A stretch of DNA of 57,022 nt from Actinomyces sp. ZJ308 (GCF_011752065.1 NZ_JAAIJY010000023.1:1-57022), one strand, 5' to 3'; positions 34,200 through 43,349 are shown, counted from the first letter of the stretch. Translations and numbers: made by a program. The notes: generated from the letters alone by a model not told the origin.

Positions 34200-35240
34200 C
34201 TACGGGCGCAGGTCGACGAGGGTGTTGTCGATGAGGCGGGTGGTTCCCACGCGGGCGGCCACGGCCAGCAGGCCCACGGCGGGAGGCTCCTCCCCCGCGT
34301 CCTCACTCGCCGGCGCGCTGCGCGGCAGGCCGAGCCCGGCGTCGGTCAGGTCCTCAAAACTGGCAGGGTCGACGAGGGCCACGTAGTCGACCTCGACGCC
34401 GTCGGACGCCTCCAGGGACGCCAGGGCGGCTCGGCGGACCTCAGTGGGGTCGGGGCGGGTACCCGAGTCGGCCCCCTGGGCGGCGTCGCGGCCCGCCTGG
34501 AGGGCTCGTGAGAGGGCCAGAGCCTGGCGGCGCTGCTCGGGGCTGAGGTAGGCGTTGCGTGAGCTCATGGCCAGGCCGTCGGGCTCGCGGCGGATATCGA
34601 CCGGCACGATCTCCAGCGGGACGGCGAGGTCGCGCACCATGGTCTCGATGATCGCCAGCTGCTGGGCGTCCTTGCGGCCGAACAGCGCCCAGCGCGGTGC
34701 GGTCAGGTGCATGAGGGTGAGCACCACCTGGCACACGCCGGCGAAGTGGGTGGGGCGGGTGCGGCCTTCCAGGACGGTGGCGATGGGGCCGGGGTCGATG
34801 CGCACTGCCGGCTGCCCGGCCGGGTAGATGACCTCCGGGGTGGGGGCGAAGACGACGAGCCGCCCTACGCCCAGGGCACCGTCGGCGCCGGTGAGGGTCC
34901 GGGTCAGGCCGGCCAGGTCGCCCTCGAGGTCGCGCGGGTAGGAGTCGAGGTCCTCGGTGGGGGCGAACTGGAGGGGGTTGACGAAGATGGTGACCACGAC
35001 GGTGCCGGCCGGCCCGACGCGCCGGGCGGCCTCGCGCACGAGGTCGAAGTGGCCCTCGTGGAGGGCGCCCATGGTCATGACGACCGCGCGGGGGTCCGGG
35101 GCGCCGGCCAGGGCGGCGGCGAGCTCGGCGCGGCTGCGGGTCAGGACGGCTGCGGTGCCGGTGGAGCCGGGGACGGCGGCTGATGTGGTGGCGGCCGAGC
35201 GGGGCTCGGGAACGGGCGTCGGTGCGGGTTCGGTGCTCAC
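34200..35240 (-). CDS. panC: Pantothenate synthetase
   Basis: This is a 346-residue ATP-dependent ligase that joins pantoate and beta-alanine. It has the HIGH-type nucleotide motif MGALHEGHFDLV, FVNPLQFAP-EDLDSYPR, GRTRPTHFAGVCQVV, LFGRKDAQQL and the KMSKS-equivalent AMSSRNAYLS. An N-terminal Pro/Ala/Thr-rich extension and a 20-residue insertion near the C-terminus (SAPASEDAGEEPP) make it longer than the usual 280-310. GTG 35240 was chosen as the last start before the extension. It is divergent from the DUF2520 gene at 35564, which often neighbours panC in actinobacteria. Confidence 0.92.
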   Translation of the reverse strand: MSTEPAPTPVPEPRSAATTSAAVPGSTGTAAVLTRSRAELAAALAGAPDPRAVVMTMGALHEGHFDLVREAARRVGPAGTVVVTIFVNPLQFAPTEDLDSYPRDLEGDLAGLTRTLTGADGALGVGRLVVFAPTPEVIYPAGQPAVRIDPGPIATVLEGRTRPTHFAGVCQVVLTLMHLTAPRWALFGRKDAQQLAIIETMVRDLAVPLEIVPVDIRREPDGLAMSSRNAYLSPEQRRQALALSRALQAGRDAAQGADSGTRPDPTEVRRAALASLEASDGVEVDYVALVDPASFEDLTDAGLGLPRSAPASEDAGEEPPAVGLLAVAARVGTTRLIDNTLVDLRP

Positions 35241-35330
35241 GCGCCCCACGCTAGTCGCCCCGCCGGGCCGCGCCGAATCCGCGACCGAGACGGCCGGAAG
35301 CGGTCGACACCGGGCGCAGGAGGGCAAAAA

Positions 35331-35462
35331 TGTCCAGAATGGAGACTTTTCCGGGCGGAATCCGTGCAGCGGGGCCAGGTCGATTCGCGTTTTCGCAGTT
35401 CAGAGGGGTGGGCCTGGATGGGGAGCGGCCTGCGGTCGTCTGAAAAGTCGCCAGAACTGACA
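35331..35462. repeat. Spaced inverted repeat in the panC / DUF2520 intergenic region
   Basis: TGTCCAGAATGGAGACTTTTC (35331-35351; the inverted partner is at 35442-35462) matches as an inverted repeat at about two-thirds of positions, with GACTTTTC identical. The arms are separated by 90 bp in the 323-bp gap between two divergent genes. It may mark a pair of related binding sites. Nothing else is recognised between 35241 and 35563. Confidence 0.35.
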
Positions 35463-35563
35463 CTTCTGCCCCTCCCAGTGCCTCACTCGTCCCGACTCGA
35501 GCTCTGGTGAGCCGCTCCGCGGGTGAATCCGGTTCGCCGGGCGGGCATGAGAGCATCGGGGTC

Positions 35564-36532
35564 ATGAGCGACATCGAGGGTACGGGTCCCGGTCCGGACA
35601 GTGGCGGTCCGGCGGGGGCGGCTGCAGGCCGGCCCGGCCGGCTGGGCGTCGGCATCATCTCCGCCGGGCGCGTCGGCGCGGTCCTGGGCTGCGCGCTGCG
35701 CGCGGTGGAGCACCAGGTGGTCGGCGTCCATGCCGTCTCCGAGGACTCGCGCGAGCGCGCCGAGATGCTGCTGCCGGGTGTGCCGGTCCTGGAGGTCGAG
35801 GAGATCGTCGAGCGCGCCGAGCTCGTCCTGCTGGCCGTTCCGGATGACGCGCTCGGACCGCTCGTGCAGGGACTGGCGGACCTGGGCCGCTGGCAGCCCG
35901 GTCAGCTGGTGGCCCACACCTCGGGCCGCTACGGCGCGGCCGTCCTGGCGCCCGCCCAGCGCTGCGGAGCGATCCCGCTGGCCATCCACCCGGCGATGAC
36001 CTTCTCCGGGTTCTCCACGGATGTGGCCCGGCTCGTCGGCTGCCCGATGGCCGTGACCGCCCCGGCGGCCGTGCTGCCCATCGCGCAGGCGCTGGTGGTC
36101 GAGCTCGGCGGCGAGCCCTTCGTCCTGGAGGAGTCGGCGCGTCCGGCCTACCACGCGGCCCTCGCCCACGGCGCCAACCACCTGCTGACCGTGGTGACGC
36201 AGGCCGTCCGGGTCCTGGGGGCCGCCGGGGTCGAGGACGGGGCGGCGACGCTCGGCCCCCTGCTCGCCGCGGCCCTGGATCGCGCCCTGCACGAGGGCGA
36301 GGCGGGCCTGACCGGCCCGGTCTCCCGGGGTGACGCCGGCACGGTGGCGGCCCACCTGGAGGCGCTCGGCTCCCTGCGCGACGGCGAGGGTCAGGGGCTC
36401 GATGACGTCGTCGCCTCCTACCGGCAGCTGGCCCGGGCCACCACCGAGCGCTGCGAGGCCACCGGGCGCCTCACCGCCGAGCAGGCCCGGCGCCTGCGCG
36501 AGACACTGGCCGACGAGCAGCGAGACCAATAA
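35564..36532 (+). CDS. Rossmann-like and DUF2520 domain protein (ketopantoate reductase-like)
   Basis: This is a 322-residue predicted NAD(P)-binding oxidoreductase. After about 25 low-complexity residues comes the Rossmann start LGVGIISAGRVGAVLGCALR, then VLLAVPDDAL, AHTSGRYGAAVL, and HPAMTFSGF, typical of the COG5495 group. The C-terminal DUF2520 part is helical, with the YHAALAHGANHLLTVVTQA motif. Known: these genes commonly neighbour panC in actinobacteria. Inference: it may supply or act on pantoate. ATG 35564 was chosen because the family fold starts shortly after; a GTG at 35507 is in frame. Confidence 0.85.
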   Translation: MSDIEGTGPGPDSGGPAGAAAGRPGRLGVGIISAGRVGAVLGCALRAVEHQVVGVHAVSEDSRERAEMLLPGVPVLEVEEIVERAELVLLAVPDDALGPLVQGLADLGRWQPGQLVAHTSGRYGAAVLAPAQRCGAIPLAIHPAMTFSGFSTDVARLVGCPMAVTAPAAVLPIAQALVVELGGEPFVLEESARPAYHAALAHGANHLLTVVTQAVRVLGAAGVEDGAATLGPLLAAALDRALHEGEAGLTGPVSRGDAGTVAAHLEALGSLRDGEGQGLDDVVASYRQLARATTERCEATGRLTAEQARRLRETLADEQRDQ

Positions 36533-36587
36533 CGACAAGGAATAACGGCGAGGACCATCAGACCTCGCGAACGCACCTTGAGACTCG

Positions 36588-36612
36588 CGGGCTGTTCCTC
36601 AGGATCAGCCCG
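36588..36612. terminator. Weak hairpin between convergent genes
   Basis: CGGGCTG and CAGCCCG form a 7-bp stem with an 11-base loop in the 126-bp gap between the DUF2520 gene (plus) and the PH-domain gene (minus). It lacks a T-run, so it is at most a weak bidirectional terminator. Confidence 0.4.
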
Positions 36613-36658
36613 TCAAGGCCTCGAAGACCGCGTCTCCGGGCGGGCTCAGGCTTCTGGG

Positions 36659-38473
36659 CTACTCGCCGGTCACCGGCCCCGCGGCGACGGCGCGGGCGAG
36701 CCAGCGGTCGAGGCGCTCGGCGCTGGAGCGACGCAGCGCCCGCTCGCTGATCCGCGCCGCGAGCGCCTTGGCGTCGGCGGCATCGAGGTTGGTGATCGAG
36801 GAGGGGACCTCCTGGGCCACCATGTCGAGCCGGAGGGAGGCCAGGTTCAGCCTGCGCGCCAGCGGCCCCTGGCGAACGTGCAGGGACTGGATGCGTTCGT
36901 AGGGGACGACGGTCACCTGCCGCCGCCAGCGCCCGTGGCGCACGATGACGCAGGTGTCGGTCAGGATCGCGGCCGTGCGGCGCCACGTGAAGGGGTGGAA
37001 GACCCGCCCGCGACGGCTGATGCGCACGAATCCGCGGGCCGCAGAGCCCGCCGGCGCCTGCGGGTCTCCGACGCCGTCATCGTCCCGGCCGGTGAGGGCC
37101 AAGGTGAGCAGCGTGTCCGGGTCGGGCGTTCCCAGGTCGGGGACCACGAGCCACAGGGCGCGCAGCGCGGTGTCGCGCACCCCCACGGGCAGGAGCAGGT
37201 TCCCGGTCTGCCGGTTCTGCCCGTCCTGGGGGCGGTCCTCGCGGCCGGCCACCGTGACATTCACCCTCCACCAGTCCTTGCCGCGCCACAGGATCGGCTG
37301 AGTGATCCCGACGCCGTGGACCCGCCCGGGCGGCAGCGTGCGCGAGGTGTCGGCGGTCAGTCCATAGCGGATCCGAATGCCGCTGGGGGTGGCGGCGGCG
37401 TGGAAGTTCCAGGTTTCGTTGAAACGGGACCAGACAATCGTCACGACACCGACGACGGTGGTGATGAGTGAGGTCACCACCGCGACCATACCGCCGCTGG
37501 GTGGGACATCCACGGCATAGGCGGCGATGGCGAGCGCGAGCAGAGCGGCGGGCAGCATCAGAACCACGTAGGTAGAGGGGCTGCGTAGCAGTGAGCCGAT
37601 GAGGATGCCGGCCTCGACGTTGTAGAGCGGGTGCTCCTGGAAGCCGGAGGCCCGCAGAAGCGTGGAGCGCGATAGGGAGGAGTTGTTCGCGAACTCGGTG
37701 GCGGTTCCGGCCGGGCCCGCCGGCGGGGCCCCGCCGGCGGCGTCGGGGAGGCCCACGGGAGCAGTCGGGTCAGCGAGGTCGGCGGGAGCAGTGGCGTCAC
37801 CGCCCGGCCCGTTCTCCCCCGACCGCCTCGCGGTGTCCCTCGCCGTGTTGGGGCCGGTCACCTCCACCTGCCCGGCGGCCAGGTCGAGGATGCGGTCGCG
37901 CAGGGCCTGGAGCTCACGGGTGGTGAGGAACCCGATGACCACGCGTGAGTCCCGGCCACCGGCGACCTCGACGGTGAGCTGCCCCATGCCGAGGATGCGT
38001 CCGAGCAGGGGGTGGACGACGTCGACGGACTGGATGCGCGGCAGGCGGGCCGTACGCAGCCTGCGGCTGAGGATGCCCGAGCGCAGGTAGACGCCGTCGG
38101 CGTCCACGGCGTAGGCGCGCCGCCACCAGCTGAGCAGGCCGAGCCCCGCCCACAGGGCGATCAGCGCGATGAGACCGAGCAGGTAGTAGCCGATCTGGTC
38201 GCCCAGGGAGAAACCGCGCTCGCGGATGAAGCGGTAGGCGCGCACGAGCTCGTCGAGGTTCTGGACCGTGACGAAGGCGAGGATGCCGGTGGCGATCTTC
38301 CAGCCCTCCAGCAGCGGTGTGATGACGCTGACCCGGTGCCAGGTGACGTTCTCGGGCAGGGGCAGCTCCCGGGAGGCGACGGCGGACGGCTCCACCTCCC
38401 GCCTGGCTTCCTGGTCGGCCTGCCGGGCGGCCTCCAGGCGGCTCTCCCAGCTCGATCCCCGCCGGGGACTCAC
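36659..38473 (-). CDS. PH domain-containing membrane protein (DUF304/YdbT-like)
   Basis: This is a 604-residue membrane protein with three bacterial PH (bPH2, DUF304) blocks. They are YAVDADGVYLRSGILSRRL...RIQSVDVVHPLLGRILGMG near residues 118-170, a middle copy ending WWRVNVTVAG, and a C-terminal copy, VIVRHGRWRRQVTVVPY(E)RIQSLHVRQGPLARRL. Pairs of hydrophobic segments precede the first two. The layout matches B. subtilis YdbT, whose partner YdbS is encoded next to it, as here. The function is unknown; envelope stress or secondary-metabolite resistance has been proposed for relatives. GTG 38473 overlaps the preceding stop (GTGA). Confidence 0.85.
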   Translation of the reverse strand: MSPRRGSSWESRLEAARQADQEARREVEPSAVASRELPLPENVTWHRVSVITPLLEGWKIATGILAFVTVQNLDELVRAYRFIRERGFSLGDQIGYYLLGLIALIALWAGLGLLSWWRRAYAVDADGVYLRSGILSRRLRTARLPRIQSVDVVHPLLGRILGMGQLTVEVAGGRDSRVVIGFLTTRELQALRDRILDLAAGQVEVTGPNTARDTARRSGENGPGGDATAPADLADPTAPVGLPDAAGGAPPAGPAGTATEFANNSSLSRSTLLRASGFQEHPLYNVEAGILIGSLLRSPSTYVVLMLPAALLALAIAAYAVDVPPSGGMVAVVTSLITTVVGVVTIVWSRFNETWNFHAAATPSGIRIRYGLTADTSRTLPPGRVHGVGITQPILWRGKDWWRVNVTVAGREDRPQDGQNRQTGNLLLPVGVRDTALRALWLVVPDLGTPDPDTLLTLALTGRDDDGVGDPQAPAGSAARGFVRISRRGRVFHPFTWRRTAAILTDTCVIVRHGRWRRQVTVVPYERIQSLHVRQGPLARRLNLASLRLDMVAQEVPSSITNLDAADAKALAARISERALRRSSAERLDRWLARAVAAGPVTGE

Positions 38474-39018
38474 AGTCCGGCCATCCTCTCCTCACCACGC
38501 CGGGACAGAACCTGGCGCAGGTTCTCCGCCTCGGCCACCGGCAGCCCGTTGATCGTGGCGTCGGTGCTGGCCGAGGCCGTGTGGAGCCGGACCTCGGCGA
38601 TGCCCAGCCACCGGGCAAGCGGCCCCTGGGAGGTGTCCACGAACTGCATGCGCCCATAGGGGGTGACGGTCATGGAGCGGAACATGACGCCATGGCGCCA
38701 CAGGAGGTGGTTGTCGGCCAGGGCGTAGCCCATGGCCCGCACCTGGCGGGGGATGAGCCAGAGCTGCCAGAGGAACAGCACCGCGGCGAGCGCCGCCGGA
38801 ACGAAGAATCCGGGGCGGACGAGCACACCGGGGATGGCGAAGCCGATGATGAGGACGGCGTTGACGATACCGGCCCCCAGGAGACGGGCGGTGATGAGCC
38901 TGGGTGAGACCGGGTGGAAGACGACGCCGTCGGGGGCGAAGGGGTCGCCTCCGGCCGGCGGACGCGGACCGGGCCCGGAAACCGGGGTGGAGGCGGGCAC
39001 GGGGGCTGGACTGGTCAT
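38470..39018 (-). CDS. PH domain-containing membrane protein (DUF304/YdbS-like)
   Basis: This is a 182-residue protein with two hydrophobic segments (LLGAGIVNAVLIIGFAIPG and VPAALAAVLFLWQLWLI) followed by a bPH2 domain, YALADNHLLWRHGVMFRSM...GRMQFVDTSQGPLARWLG. It is the small partner of the YdbT-like gene downstream. The two are coupled by a 4-base overlap and probably form one membrane complex. The N-terminal 25 residues are Pro/Ala/Gly-rich. Confidence 0.85.
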   Translation of the reverse strand: MTSPAPVPASTPVSGPGPRPPAGGDPFAPDGVVFHPVSPRLITARLLGAGIVNAVLIIGFAIPGVLVRPGFFVPAALAAVLFLWQLWLIPRQVRAMGYALADNHLLWRHGVMFRSMTVTPYGRMQFVDTSQGPLARWLGIAEVRLHTASASTDATINGLPVAEAENLRQVLSRRGEERMAGL

Positions 39019-39515
39019 GCGGGTGCTCCTGGCCCATCGGGGGTCCGCCCGGAGGGGGTGGACGAGCCGTCGTCGTCGCCGTCACCGGAGATGGAGCACC
39101 ACTGCTCGACGACGAATCCGACGACGCACCACACCAGGCACGCCGCCATGCAGCCGATCGAGGTCCAGGCCAGGTGGGTCATGGCCGGCGAGCGCGGCGT
39201 CACCAGCGCCAGGATGAGCCCGCCGGCGTAGACGCCCCCGAGGACGGCCCCCACGATGGCCGAGGCCTGGGCGGCGGCGGCCGTGGTGGCGGCGCCGGTG
39301 GGGGTGATCCAGGTGCGCTCGCGCTCCCGCAGCCGCCGCACCGCCAGACCGCACACGAGGACGATACCGGCGATGACCAGCGCAGTCACCGCCCCCCAGG
39401 GGGTGAGGACCGGGATCCAGCCGAGGTGGCGCAGAAGGAGGTCGCCGGCCACCCAGGAGGCCACCGCGGCGGCGATGAACCAGGTGACGGCACTGGTCCA
39501 GCGGGTGCGCCGCAT
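39015..39515 (-). CDS. DUF3180 family membrane protein
   Basis: This is a 166-residue protein with four hydrophobic segments: TSAVTWFIAAAVASWVAGDL, WGAVTALVIAGIVLVCGLAV, ASAIVGAVLGGVYAGGLILAL and a last one around SIGCMAACLVWCVVGFVV. DUF3180 genes are found directly after folK in actinobacteria, and this one overlaps the folB-folK stop by 4 bases. No function is known. ATG 39515 was chosen because of that overlap; the frame stays open to 39572. Confidence 0.85.
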   Translation of the reverse strand: MRRTRWTSAVTWFIAAAVASWVAGDLLLRHLGWIPVLTPWGAVTALVIAGIVLVCGLAVRRLRERERTWITPTGAATTAAAAQASAIVGAVLGGVYAGGLILALVTPRSPAMTHLAWTSIGCMAACLVWCVVGFVVEQWCSISGDGDDDGSSTPSGRTPDGPGAPA

Positions 39516-42313
39516 CAGACGTCCTGGCGGGGCCCTGTCCCCTGAGCGCCACCGCGGATGACGTCGTTCCACTGGAGCGGGGACTGCCAGGCGTCCCCGG
39601 CGGCGTCATCCTGCTGCTGCGGCTGGGCCGACGGGTCGGCCTGCTCCTGCTGACCGGCGTAGTTCGCGTAGCTGCCGACGTCCTGCTGGTCGCCGGGGAA
39701 GCCACCGGCGCCGGCGACCCGGCCGGGGGCGTAACCGCCCTGGGAACCGGCCGTCCCGGCACCACCGGATGCCTCGGGCGCAGAGGCCGCCTGGTAGGGC
39801 GAGTCGATCTGCGGGGCCTGCCCGGACCATGCGCTCGAGTCGTAGGAGGACTCGAAGGGGGCCTGGTCGAAGGGAGCCTGCTCCACCGGCGCCTGGGCGC
39901 CGAGGGGCTGCGCCGAGGAGGCGGGCGAGGCGCCGGAGATGCTGCCGGCGTAGTCGGCGGCCAGGCCGGCGTCGGCCACGGAGGACTCGTCGCGGGTGGC
40001 GTCGTAGACGAGCTCCGGCTCGGCGTCGCCTACGGTCTGCTCCACCGGGGGCTCCACGTAGGGACCGGTGGGCTTGTCCGGCAGCGAGTCGGAGTCCAGC
40101 CAGTCGAAGGCCAGCCACCGCAGACCGCCGCGGTCGGGGGCGTTCTCGGCGAGCTCGGACACGGAGTGCCCGGCCAGCTCGGCGAAGGGGTCGGCCTGAC
40201 TCCACGGCACGAGGACGAAGGCGCGCTCGGCGGCACGCGGGTGCGGCAGGGACAGGGCCGGGTCGGCGGAGGTGACGCCCTCGACCTCGATGAGGTCGAC
40301 GTCGAGGGTGCGCACGCCCCAGGGCTCGGTGCGCACGCGCCCGGCGGCCGCCTCCAGGGAGTGGCACAGCTCGAGCAGCTCGCGCGGCGAGAGGGTCGTC
40401 GTGGCCATGACCACCGTGTTGAGGTAGTCGGGCTGCGGCTCGGCGCCCTCGGCGACGACGGCGACCGTTCGGGCCAGCGGCGCCACCTGCGTGACCTCGA
40501 TCCCCTCGGCGCCCTTGAGACCGTGGACGGCCGTGCGCAGGGACTCCACGACCCCACCCACATTGGCTCCCAGGCTGAAGACGACGCCGATGGGGCGGCC
40601 GGGCCGCTCGGCGAGCGGGTCGACCGGTGCGGCGGGGACCTCCGAGACGGCGGGAGCCGCCGGAGTGGTCCCGGGGGCCGCGATGCCCGGGAATCCGGGC
40701 TGCGCCGGCGACGAGGCCTGCGGCGCGGCGTAGGAGGCGCCGCCGGCCTGGGAGAGGTCCTCGGAGTAGGAGGACGGGGCGGAGTAGGACGGTGCGACGC
40801 CCTCCTGGCTCAGGGCTCCGGGGTACTCGCCCAAGGGGCCGGGCTCGGGCTCAGCCAGGGGCTGGGAGGCCGAGGCGTCGGCGAAGCCGTTCGCGGCAGC
40901 GGCCCCGGAGTCGGGACCGAAGCCACCCGGGGAGGAGAAGGAGGCGTCAGTGTCGGCACCTGCGCCCGCCGCACCGGCAGGCTCGTCGTAGGCGGCCCCG
41001 CGGTAGTCGGTCTCGCTGTAGGAGCCGGGCTCGCCGAAGGTGCTCGGCCCGCCCAGAAGGTCCACGGGACTGTCGACGACGGGAGCGGCCTGCTGCTCGA
41101 CCTCCTCGGAGGAGGCCACGTGGCGTCCCTCCCGGGGGAGCTGGACGGGAAGCTCACCCGCGGTGGAGACCGGTTCGGCCGGGGCCCCGGACACGGCACT
41201 GGCGGAGGCGTCGGCGGCCGCCTCATCGGCGTAGCCGGAGGCGACGGGCGCCGAGCCGGTCTGGGGCGCGGAGGACGTCACCCCCAGCGCGTCGGCAGCC
41301 AGGCTCACGAATCCGTCGGCGCCGGCGGTCCGGCCGGCGGAGGCGGCGGTGGGCGCACTGGTCGAGGGGGTCTCGAGCAGGCTGGAGGCCGAGGAGGCGT
41401 CGGCGGCCACGCTGTAGGACCCGTGAGAGGACCCGCTGGAGAACTCCGAGGCCTCTGCGGCCCCCGGAGCCTCAGACGCCCAGGAGGAGGCGGCCGACGA
41501 GGCGGAGGAGGCGGAGGAGTCCGTGGCCCAGTCCGGCGCCCAGGGCTGGGTCGGCGTCCCGGCACCGCTGGGAGCACTGGGCTCAGTCGGCATCGGCGTG
41601 GGGACGGAGGGCGCGGCCGCCGCGAAGGAGGAGCGGGCCGGAGCCTCGAGCGGTGAGGCGGGCGAGGGCGTCGGCGTGATGGGCGGCTCGGGGGTCGGCG
41701 CCGTCGGCGAGGCGGCTGCCGCCTCCCCCGCGAACGAGGCGGCCGCGACGTCGGGGGCCCCGGAGACGAGGGGCGCCGCAGCAGGGGCGGCGGGGGGCTC
41801 GTAGGCGGGAGCCGGGGAGGACGGCGTCGCCAGGGGCTGGGCGGAGACGGCCACCGGCTCCTCGTCCTGGGCGGCCCAGGCGGCCTGGCTGGTGGCGGGG
41901 GACCCGCCGTGGCCCGCGGCGGCGTCGGCCACCCGGTGAATGGTCACCGAGACGTCCTCGAAGGCGACGTCGAGGGGCGCCTCGGGCTTGTGCACGGTGA
42001 CCTCGGCGGCCACGACGCGCGGGAAGGACAGGACCCGCTCGGCGATCCTGTCCGCCAGGGACTCGATGAGGTTGACCGGCTCACCCTCGATGATGCTCAC
42101 GATGCCGTTGGCCACGCGGGAGTAGTCGACGGCGTCGGTCACCGAGTCGGTGACGGCGGCGACGGCGGTGCCGCGCTGGCCCAGGTCGAGGACGACGTCG
42201 ACCGTGAAGAGCTGGCCCTCCTCCCGTTCGAAGGGCAGGACGCCGTGGTGGCCGCGGGCGGACAGGCCGACGAGGCTGATCCGGTCGGTGGTCGCGGAGA
42301 CGGTGGTGCTCAC
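39515..42313 (-). CDS. folBK: FolB-FolK fusion with a very long low-complexity linker
   Basis: This is a 932-residue single frame. Residues 1-125 are dihydroneopterin aldolase (LVGLSARGHHGVLPFEREEG with the catalytic Glu, and VTVHKPEAPL with the Lys). Residues about 576-742 are hydroxymethyl-dihydropterin pyrophosphokinase (VVFSLGANVGGV, RTEPWGVRTLDVDLIEVEG with the metal-binding aspartates, LPHPRAAERAFVLVPW). Between them lie some 450 residues very rich in Ala, Ser, Pro, Gly and Glu, and after FolK comes a similar tail of about 190 residues. Both enzymes serve consecutive steps of tetrahydrofolate synthesis. folP overlaps upstream (ATGA) and DUF3180 downstream. Internal initiation of a separate FolK cannot be excluded. 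Confidence 0.9.
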   Translation of the reverse strand: MSTTVSATTDRISLVGLSARGHHGVLPFEREEGQLFTVDVVLDLGQRGTAVAAVTDSVTDAVDYSRVANGIVSIIEGEPVNLIESLADRIAERVLSFPRVVAAEVTVHKPEAPLDVAFEDVSVTIHRVADAAAGHGGSPATSQAAWAAQDEEPVAVSAQPLATPSSPAPAYEPPAAPAAAPLVSGAPDVAAASFAGEAAAASPTAPTPEPPITPTPSPASPLEAPARSSFAAAAPSVPTPMPTEPSAPSGAGTPTQPWAPDWATDSSASSASSAASSWASEAPGAAEASEFSSGSSHGSYSVAADASSASSLLETPSTSAPTAASAGRTAGADGFVSLAADALGVTSSAPQTGSAPVASGYADEAAADASASAVSGAPAEPVSTAGELPVQLPREGRHVASSEEVEQQAAPVVDSPVDLLGGPSTFGEPGSYSETDYRGAAYDEPAGAAGAGADTDASFSSPGGFGPDSGAAAANGFADASASQPLAEPEPGPLGEYPGALSQEGVAPSYSAPSSYSEDLSQAGGASYAAPQASSPAQPGFPGIAAPGTTPAAPAVSEVPAAPVDPLAERPGRPIGVVFSLGANVGGVVESLRTAVHGLKGAEGIEVTQVAPLARTVAVVAEGAEPQPDYLNTVVMATTTLSPRELLELCHSLEAAAGRVRTEPWGVRTLDVDLIEVEGVTSADPALSLPHPRAAERAFVLVPWSQADPFAELAGHSVSELAENAPDRGGLRWLAFDWLDSDSLPDKPTGPYVEPPVEQTVGDAEPELVYDATRDESSVADAGLAADYAGSISGASPASSAQPLGAQAPVEQAPFDQAPFESSYDSSAWSGQAPQIDSPYQAASAPEASGGAGTAGSQGGYAPGRVAGAGGFPGDQQDVGSYANYAGQQEQADPSAQPQQQDDAAGDAWQSPLQWNDVIRGGAQGTGPRQDV

Positions 42314-43182
42314 TGGTGTTCCTTCCAGAGGGAGGCGGTGCGGACGGCGGCCCGGTTGGCCGGGACCTCATGGACTCTGACGGCCCAGGCGCCGGCTGCG
42401 GCGGCCAGGGCGGTGGTGGCGGCGGTGACGGCGTCGCGCTGGACGGGGGCGGCCTCGGCCTCGGCCGCCTGGGCGAGGAAGCGCTTGCGTGAGGCCCCGA
42501 CCAGGAAGGGCCGGCCCAGGTCCTCGATAAGGCGGGAGGTGGCGGCCAACAGCTCCCAGGACTGGGCGTGGGTCTTGGCGAAGCCGAGGCCGGGGTCCAG
42601 GACCACCTGGGAGCGCGCGACCCCGGCGGCGTCGAGCTCGGCCAGGCGCTCACGCAGCTCGGCCTCCACCCCGGCGACGACGCCGCCCGGGTAGTCGGTG
42701 AGCCGGTCCATGGTCTCGGGGTCGCCGCGCCAGTGCTGGCAGATGTAGACGACGCCGGTGCGGGCGATGAGGGCGTGCATGGCGGGGTCGGCCAGGCCTC
42801 CGGAGACGTCGTTGATGATGTGGGCGCCGGCGTCGATGGCGGCCTCGGCGGTGGCGGCGTGGATGGTGTCCACCGAGACGATTGCGTCGCCGTCGCCCCC
42901 ATCCATGACGAGGGCGCGGACCACGGGCAGGACGCGGGAGATCTCGGTGTCGACGTCGACCCGCTGGGCGCCGGGGCGGGTGGACTCCCCACCGATGTCG
43001 ATGATGTCGGCGCCCTGGGCGATGAGCTCGCGGGCATGGGCCACGGCGGTCTCGGTCTCGGCCCAGCGGCCGCCGTCGGAGAAGGAGTCGGGGGTGACGT
43101 TGAGGACGCCCATGAGGAGCGTCCGGTCGCGGGGCACCCGCCCCGGCAGGGGTGCCGGGGCGGCGGCGGGAAGAATCGTCAC
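42310..43182 (-). CDS. folP: Dihydropteroate synthase
   Basis: This is a 290-residue TIM-barrel enzyme that condenses hydroxymethyl-dihydropterin pyrophosphate with p-aminobenzoate; it is the sulfonamide target. Motifs are LLMGVLNVTPDSFSDGG, ADIIDIGGESTRPGA, SVDTIHAATAEAA, IINDVSGG, VLDPGLGFAKTHAQSW, LVGASRKRFLA and the end AVRVHEV. The start is GTG 43182. The stop overlaps the folB-folK start by 4 bases. The usual upstream neighbour folE is 6.8 kb away here, beyond an insertion. Confidence 0.94.
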   Translation of the reverse strand: MTILPAAAPAPLPGRVPRDRTLLMGVLNVTPDSFSDGGRWAETETAVAHARELIAQGADIIDIGGESTRPGAQRVDVDTEISRVLPVVRALVMDGGDGDAIVSVDTIHAATAEAAIDAGAHIINDVSGGLADPAMHALIARTGVVYICQHWRGDPETMDRLTDYPGGVVAGVEAELRERLAELDAAGVARSQVVLDPGLGFAKTHAQSWELLAATSRLIEDLGRPFLVGASRKRFLAQAAEAEAAPVQRDAVTAATTALAAAAGAWAVRVHEVPANRAAVRTASLWKEHQ

Positions 43183-43285
43183 AGGGTCAGGCTAACGGTT
43201 GGTCCGTCGCTGCGGGAGGACCGAAACATCTTCAGCCGGCCGCAAACTGAGAGCCGGGACACGATCCGGCCGGGTCAGAGCGACC

Positions 43286-43349
43286 AACTTCGACAAAAAC
43301 TTCACAGACGACACGGAGCCGTGTCGTCTGTGAAGTTTTTGTTGAAGTT
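43286..43349. terminator. 31-bp near-perfect hairpin with T-runs on both strands
   Basis: Arms 43286-43316 and 43319-43349 are inverted repeats with one mismatch in 31 and only AG between them. The core AACTTCACAGACGACACGG pairs with its complement and is followed by TTTTTGTT on either strand, so it looks like a bidirectional intrinsic terminator. It is odd that it lies between divergent genes (folP minus, ABC ATPase plus), where no transcript should end. It may mark the edge of the inserted block or be a small mobile remnant. The rest of 43183-43556 holds no gene. Confidence 0.8.

Noticed and set aside
39600-42000. FolB-FolK linker as an adhesin or surface protein repeat region
   Set aside because: There is no signal peptide or sorting signal, and it is in frame between two cytosolic folate enzyme domains.
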